NCBI GenBank assembly: GCA_018369015.1
Contig: JAGZDD010000178.1
Location: 1-7,796 of the forward strand
From: Clostridiales bacterium
GTDB lineage: Bacteria; Bacillota; Clostridia; Lachnospirales; Lachnospiraceae
Length of the DNA stretch: 7,796 bases
Reading direction: 5' to 3'
Within the stretch, counting starts at the first letter, position 1, and the number at the start of each line of letters is the position of its first letter. The translations under genes were made by a program, and so were the position numbers. The notes below the pieces were generated by a model. That model searched no databases. It was not told the origin of the DNA and was given only the letters and a program-made list of their open reading frames with translations. Positions 5,115 through 7,796 of this stretch are shown piece after piece.

Positions 5115-5466
5115 ATTTTTTGTTTCGCCGCCTAATGCGCCCTGTAATGAGCTGATAGCTTTCTGCAATCATTTGTTTAATCTCGTCCTCTGGAATACTT
5201 CCATCTAAAATGATAGAATTCCAATGTTCCTTATTCTGGTGATAGCCTGGAAGGACAGACTTGTAAACGCTTCTCCAAAAATCCCTGCGCTCCGGCCCAA
5301 CCTTCACATTTACCCATATATTTCCATACCGCTCGTAGGTCCATGCAAAAGCTTTTTTATTTTTCTTATACCGAAGCAGTACCCAATTCGTATCACGAAA
5401 AGGCGTATCAATGTATACATCGGGGAATGTCCTTCCAAAATCCAGAACTTCCTGACGTTTTTTCAC
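5104..5466 (-). CDS. MmcQ/YjbR family protein (DUF419-type)
   Basis: A 120-residue protein with the hallmarks of the MmcQ/YjbR family: an N-terminal FGRTFPDVYIDTPFRDTNWVLLRYKKNKKAFAW segment, a central GNIWVNVKVGPERRDFWR, and a C-terminal PGYHQNKEHWNSIILDGSIPEDEIKQMIAESYQLI motif. The family has a CyaY-like alpha/beta fold. It is often described as DNA-binding, but no precise role is established, so I assign none. Translation starts at GTG (5464-5466) behind AAGGAGAGGTGA. The C-terminus is very basic (RIRRRNKK) and then ends CNY-stop. Those last codons (TGT AAC TAT TAA) match the end of an R2 repeat, so the natural end of the protein may have been altered by a repeat. The gene is bracketed by two R2 palindromes in opposite orientation, and an R1 element follows it. 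It looks like an island between ilvA and ylxM. Confidence 0.88.
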   Translation of the reverse strand: MKKRQEVLDFGRTFPDVYIDTPFRDTNWVLLRYKKNKKAFAWTYERYGNIWVNVKVGPERRDFWRSVYKSVLPGYHQNKEHWNSIILDGSIPEDEIKQMIAESYQLITGRIRRRNKKCNY

Positions 5467-5490
5467 GTTTCACCTCTCCTTATAAAGGCT

Positions 5491-5524
5491 GTTACTATTC
5501 ACGGCTTCGCCGAGAATAGTAAAC
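5491..5524. repeat. R2 palindrome upstream of the YjbR-family gene
   Basis: Same core as the 6945-6977 copy in the same orientation (…CACGGCTTCGCCGAG…), with one extra A near the right end. The octamer ATAAAGGC occurs at 5482-5489 and again at 5525-5532, one base from the left end and directly at the right end. It lies just upstream of the ribosome binding site of the YjbR-family gene. Confidence 0.78.
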
Positions 5525-5548
5525 ATAAAGGCCAGCCCCTTGTACGTA

Positions 5549-5587
5549 TTTAATCTAATAGGAAACTTCGTTTCCTATTAGATTAAA
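5549..5587. repeat. 18-bp perfect palindrome between ilvA and the YjbR-family gene
   Basis: Arms TTTAATCTAATAGGAAAC (5549-5566) and its exact complement (5570-5587) around a 3-base loop TTC. It is AT-rich and shares no sequence with R1 or R2. No U-tract follows on either strand, so I do not call it a terminator. I see no flanking direct repeat. Confidence 0.7.
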
Positions 5588-5683
5588 ACGCTCCGCTTTG
5601 GATGCGCACTCGCACAGAGTGGAAATTTGTCGCTAAAGCGACCGCGCTCGGTGCGTTAGTTCCGCAAGCAGAACTTTTTGTTC
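5588..5683. other. Hairpin-rich spacer downstream of ilvA, no gene
   Basis: GC-rich sequence with small inverted repeats: CACTC/GAGTG around 5607-5621, TCGCT/AGCGA around 5630-5641, and AGTTC/GAACT at 5658-5662/5671-5675, which competes with AGAAC/GTTCT at 5670-5674/5680-5684. No reading frame of note, no promoter, and no terminator oriented to ilvA. Its character is unlike the adjoining coding DNA and it may be the relic of another repeat. Confidence 0.4.
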
Positions 5684-6901
5684 TTAAAAAATAGCCTTGG
5701 GAGCCTTAAGAATTGGCCGGTAGCCCCGTGCCTTTAACTCGTTGAATATTTTATCCTTGTGTTCATGTCCAAAGGCTTCGATGGTAATCACAAGCTCCAC
5801 TGCGGCGCTCCGGTTGACGCTCACAAACTGGTTATGCTCCAGCCGGATAACATTGCCCTGAAGATTGGCAATCACTGACGCCACATTAACAAGCTCGCCC
5901 GGCTTGTCTGGAAGCAGCACAGAAACAGTAAAGACCCGGCCTCTTTGGATCAGGCCGTTTTGGACAACCGAAGCAATGGTAATAACATCAATGTTTCCGC
6001 CGCTTAAAATTGATACAATTTTTTTATTTTTAACATTCAGATGCTTTAACGCCGCCACAGTAAGCAGCCCGGAATTTTCCACGATCATCTTATGATTTTC
6101 CATCATATCCAGGGAAGCGCCGATCAGCTCATCATCTTCTACAGTAATAATCTCGTCAATATATTTCTGGATATAAGGGAAAATAGCATCTCCCGGAGTC
6201 TTTACTGCTGTGCCGTCTGCAATCGTCGTCACGCCCGGCAGGGAAACAACCTTACCGGCCTTTAAGGATTCCTGCATACAGTTGGCCCCGGCCGGTTCCA
6301 CGCCTATGACTTTAATGTTGGGATTTAAAAGTTTTGCAAGAGCAGACACACCGCAGGCAAGGCCGCCGCCGCCGATAGGAACAAGAATATAATCCACGGT
6401 CGGAAGCTCCTTGACAATCTCCATGGCAATCGTTCCCTGCCCCGTAGCTACAGCCTCGTCGTTGAACGGATGTACAAAAGTATATCCCTTTTCCTCGGCC
6501 AGCTTCATGGCATGGGCGCAGGCGTCATCGTAGACGTCGCCGTAAAGAACAACCTCAGCCCCGTAGCTTTTTGTCCGGTTGACCTTAATCAGAGGGGTTG
6601 TCGTAGGCATAACAATTACGGCCTTTGTTTTCATCAGCGACGCCGCATAGGCAACCCCCTGGGCATGGTTTCCCGCGGAGGCGGTAATCAGCCCTTTTTT
6701 GCGTTCCTCCTTTGTCAGAGTACTTATTTTATAATAAGCGCCCCGGATTTTATACGCGCCGGTATACTGCATATTTTCCGGTTTAAAATACACCTTATTT
6801 CCTGTCTGGGCTGAAAAATAATCACTGTAAACAAGCTTTGTTTTTGAGATAACATTTTGCAGAATTTCACAGGCTTCTTCAAATTTTTCCAATGTCAACA
6901 T
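5684..6901 (-). CDS. ilvA: Threonine ammonia-lyase (threonine dehydratase) with C-terminal ACT-like domain
   Basis: This PLP enzyme deaminates L-threonine to 2-oxobutanoate, the first step towards isoleucine; it is cytoplasmic. The 405-residue protein has the fold-type II PLP domain over about residues 1-320. The Schiff-base lysine is K51 in YTGAYKIRGAYYK. The substrate loop SAGNHAQG is at 75-82, the glycine loop binding the PLP phosphate (GGGG) at 177-180, and SGGN at 300-303. Residues about 324-400 form a single ACT-like regulatory domain (VFTVSVLLPDKPGELVNVASVIA). This short architecture matches the TIGR01127-type enzymes rather than the E. coli IlvA, which is about 514 residues with a longer regulatory region. 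Whether its role is biosynthetic or catabolic cannot be decided here, because no other ilv genes are visible. The ATG start is preceded by GGAAGGAG about 11 bases upstream. The gene lies between ftsY and the ylxM operon, functionally unrelated to both. Confidence 0.95.
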   Translation of the reverse strand: MLTLEKFEEACEILQNVISKTKLVYSDYFSAQTGNKVYFKPENMQYTGAYKIRGAYYKISTLTKEERKKGLITASAGNHAQGVAYAASLMKTKAVIVMPTTTPLIKVNRTKSYGAEVVLYGDVYDDACAHAMKLAEEKGYTFVHPFNDEAVATGQGTIAMEIVKELPTVDYILVPIGGGGLACGVSALAKLLNPNIKVIGVEPAGANCMQESLKAGKVVSLPGVTTIADGTAVKTPGDAIFPYIQKYIDEIITVEDDELIGASLDMMENHKMIVENSGLLTVAALKHLNVKNKKIVSILSGGNIDVITIASVVQNGLIQRGRVFTVSVLLPDKPGELVNVASVIANLQGNVIRLEHNQFVSVNRSAAVELVITIEAFGHEHKDKIFNELKARGYRPILKAPKAIF

Positions 6902-6944
6902 TTTCGGTCAGACTCCTTCCCTATGGCCTAATATTAATTAATGT

Positions 6945-6977
6945 GTTACTATTCACGGCTTCGCCGAGAATAGTTAC
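6945..6977. repeat. R2 palindrome between ftsY and ilvA, with 8-bp target duplication
   Basis: A 33-bp palindrome: GTTACTATTC, an inner CGGC/GCCG stem, then GAATAGTTAC. It is directly flanked on both sides by the identical octamer ATTAATGT (6937-6944 and 6978-6985). The ftsY stop codon lies in the right-hand octamer. This is the clearest sign in the window that the palindrome arrived as a unit. Confidence 0.8.
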
Positions 6978-6978
6978 A

Positions 6979-7796
6979 TTAATGTTCCTGCTGTGTTGTA
7001 AATAGAGCGTCTACAAAAGCGTCAGAATCAAACTTTTGCAAATCATCAATCTTTTCTCCCACGCCAATATATTTCACCGGAACATTAAGCTCCGACTGTA
7101 TGGCAATGGCAATGCCGCCCTTGGCGGTTCCGTCCAGCTTCGTGAGGATAATCCCCGTAATGTCGGCAACCTCCTTAAACTGGCGCGCCTGTGACAAAGC
7201 GTTCTGTCCGGTTGTTCCGTCAAGGACAATTAATGTTTCCCGTCTTGCCTCAGGAAATTCCTTATCAATAATACGGTTGATCTTTCTAAGCTCCTCCATA
7301 AGATTCTTTTTATTGTGGAGGCGTCCGGCAGTATCGCACAGCAAGATATCCGCTTTTCTTGCTTTTGCGGCCGCAATAGCGTCATAAACAACGGCCGCCG
7401 GATCTGAGCCTTCCTGGCCGGCAATCATATCCACGCCCGCGCGGTTCGCCCACTCCCCAAGCTGGTTTGTCGCCGCCGCCCGGAAGGTATCCGCAGCGGC
7501 AATAAGCACCCGCTTTCCGCTCTTTTTGTATTGCCCTGCTAACTTACCTACGGAAGTTGTCTTTCCAACACCGTTGACTCCGATGACAAGAATGACACAG
7601 GTTTCTTTTTCAAAATCATAGGCGCTCTCGTTCACAGACATCTGCGCCTTAATAGACTCCACGAGAAGCTCCTTGCACTGGGCAGGCTCTTTAATATGCT
7701 GCTCCTTAACCTTTTGCTTAAGATCCTCAATAATGGCCTGCGTCGTATGAACGCCTAAATCGGCCATCACTAAAACCTCTTCAAGCTCCTCATAAA
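6979..7796 (-). CDS. ftsY: Signal recognition particle receptor FtsY (C-terminal NG domain, partial at window edge)
   Basis: FtsY is the membrane-associated SRP receptor GTPase. It docks the Ffh-ribosome-nascent chain complex at the Sec translocon. The reading frame stays open to the right edge (the extra codons read YEELEEVLV before GTG-ATG-GCC), so the true start lies outside the window. The GTG/ATG near 7770 is internal, because the N-domain helix motif EELEEVLVMADLGV runs across it. Visible motifs in order: P-loop GVNGVGKTTSVGKLA, AADTFRAAA, DTAGR, TKLDGTAKGG and GVGEKIDDLQKF. Together they are the complete SRP-type G domain, and it ends FVDALF as is usual for FtsY. There is no methionine-rich M domain, which separates it from Ffh in the same window. 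The stop codon TAA lies inside one copy of an 8-bp direct repeat that brackets an R2 palindrome. ilvA starts about 77 bases downstream with no clear promoter between, so co-transcription is possible. Confidence 0.97.
   Translation of the reverse strand, partial: YEELEEVLVMADLGVHTTQAIIEDLKQKVKEQHIKEPAQCKELLVESIKAQMSVNESAYDFEKETCVILVIGVNGVGKTTSVGKLAGQYKKSGKRVLIAAADTFRAAATNQLGEWANRAGVDMIAGQEGSDPAAVVYDAIAAAKARKADILLCDTAGRLHNKKNLMEELRKINRIIDKEFPEARRETLIVLDGTTGQNALSQARQFKEVADITGIILTKLDGTAKGGIAIAIQSELNVPVKYIGVGEKIDDLQKFDSDAFVDALFTTQQEH

Noticed and set aside
5658..5679. Possible plus-strand terminator (AGTTC…GAACT followed by T residues)
   Set aside because: The stem is short with a mismatch, and no plus-strand gene lies upstream. 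The T-run points the wrong way for ilvA.
434..6977. CRISPR array, considered because of repeated palindromes
   Set aside because: Copies are hundreds to thousands of bases apart, in both orientations, of two different families, with genes rather than uniform spacers between.
6945..6977. R2 palindromes as intrinsic terminators of ftsY and the YjbR-family gene
   Set aside because: No U-tract follows the stem on either strand. One copy lies upstream of a gene rather than after it. They may still weakly affect transcripts.

Overview
The window is a chromosomal segment from a low-to-moderate GC Firmicute, most probably a member of the Clostridia and perhaps of the Lachnospiraceae. The basis is the gene order ftsY ... 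ylxM-ffh-rpsP-khpA-rimM-trmD, strong AGGAGG-type ribosome binding sites, TTG and GTG starts, and a DUF3842 gene. No 16S gene or other direct taxonomic marker is present. Every gene I accept is on the minus strand, so the text follows transcription from high to low coordinates.

Layout: the C-terminal part of ftsY (SRP receptor, running off the right edge); ilvA (threonine ammonia-lyase with a C-terminal ACT-like domain); a small MmcQ/YjbR-family gene; then, from a clear sigma-A promoter at 4863-4892, the SRP/ribosome operon ylxM-ffh-rpsP-khpA-rimM-trmD, with rimM and trmD sharing an ATGA overlap; then a DUF3842 gene with its own likely promoter. About 450 bases at the left end hold no credible gene. 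They consist of many hairpins, including an intrinsic terminator facing the operon (184-224).

The genes work together in protein synthesis and export. Ffh (with YlxM) and FtsY are the two GTPases of co-translational membrane targeting. S16, RimM and TrmD are involved in 30S assembly and tRNA modification, and KhpA is a small KH-domain RNA-binding protein. IlvA and the YjbR-like protein are functionally unrelated passengers between ftsY and ylxM.

The unusual content is between the genes. Two families of short palindromic repeats fill the spacers. Family R1 has GTAACAGTTCAG ends. It occurs as two approximately 134-bp copies in opposite orientation (2339-2473 and 4921-5054) and one solo 29-bp palindrome (434-462). 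Family R2 is a 33-36 bp palindrome, GTTACTATTC...GAATAGTwAC, at 5062-5097, 5491-5524 and 6945-6977. Several copies are bracketed by direct repeats of about 8 bp: perfect ATTAATGT around 6945-6977, perfect ATAAAGGC around 5491-5524, and 7 of 8 bases AAAATTTT/C around 2339-2473. This is the signature of transposition, so I read them as miniature non-autonomous elements. The GTAA termini and 8-bp duplications resemble what is known of the IS66 family. Several copies sit on gene ends, and in at least two genes (khpA and the DUF3842 gene) the GTAA terminus itself supplies the stop codon.
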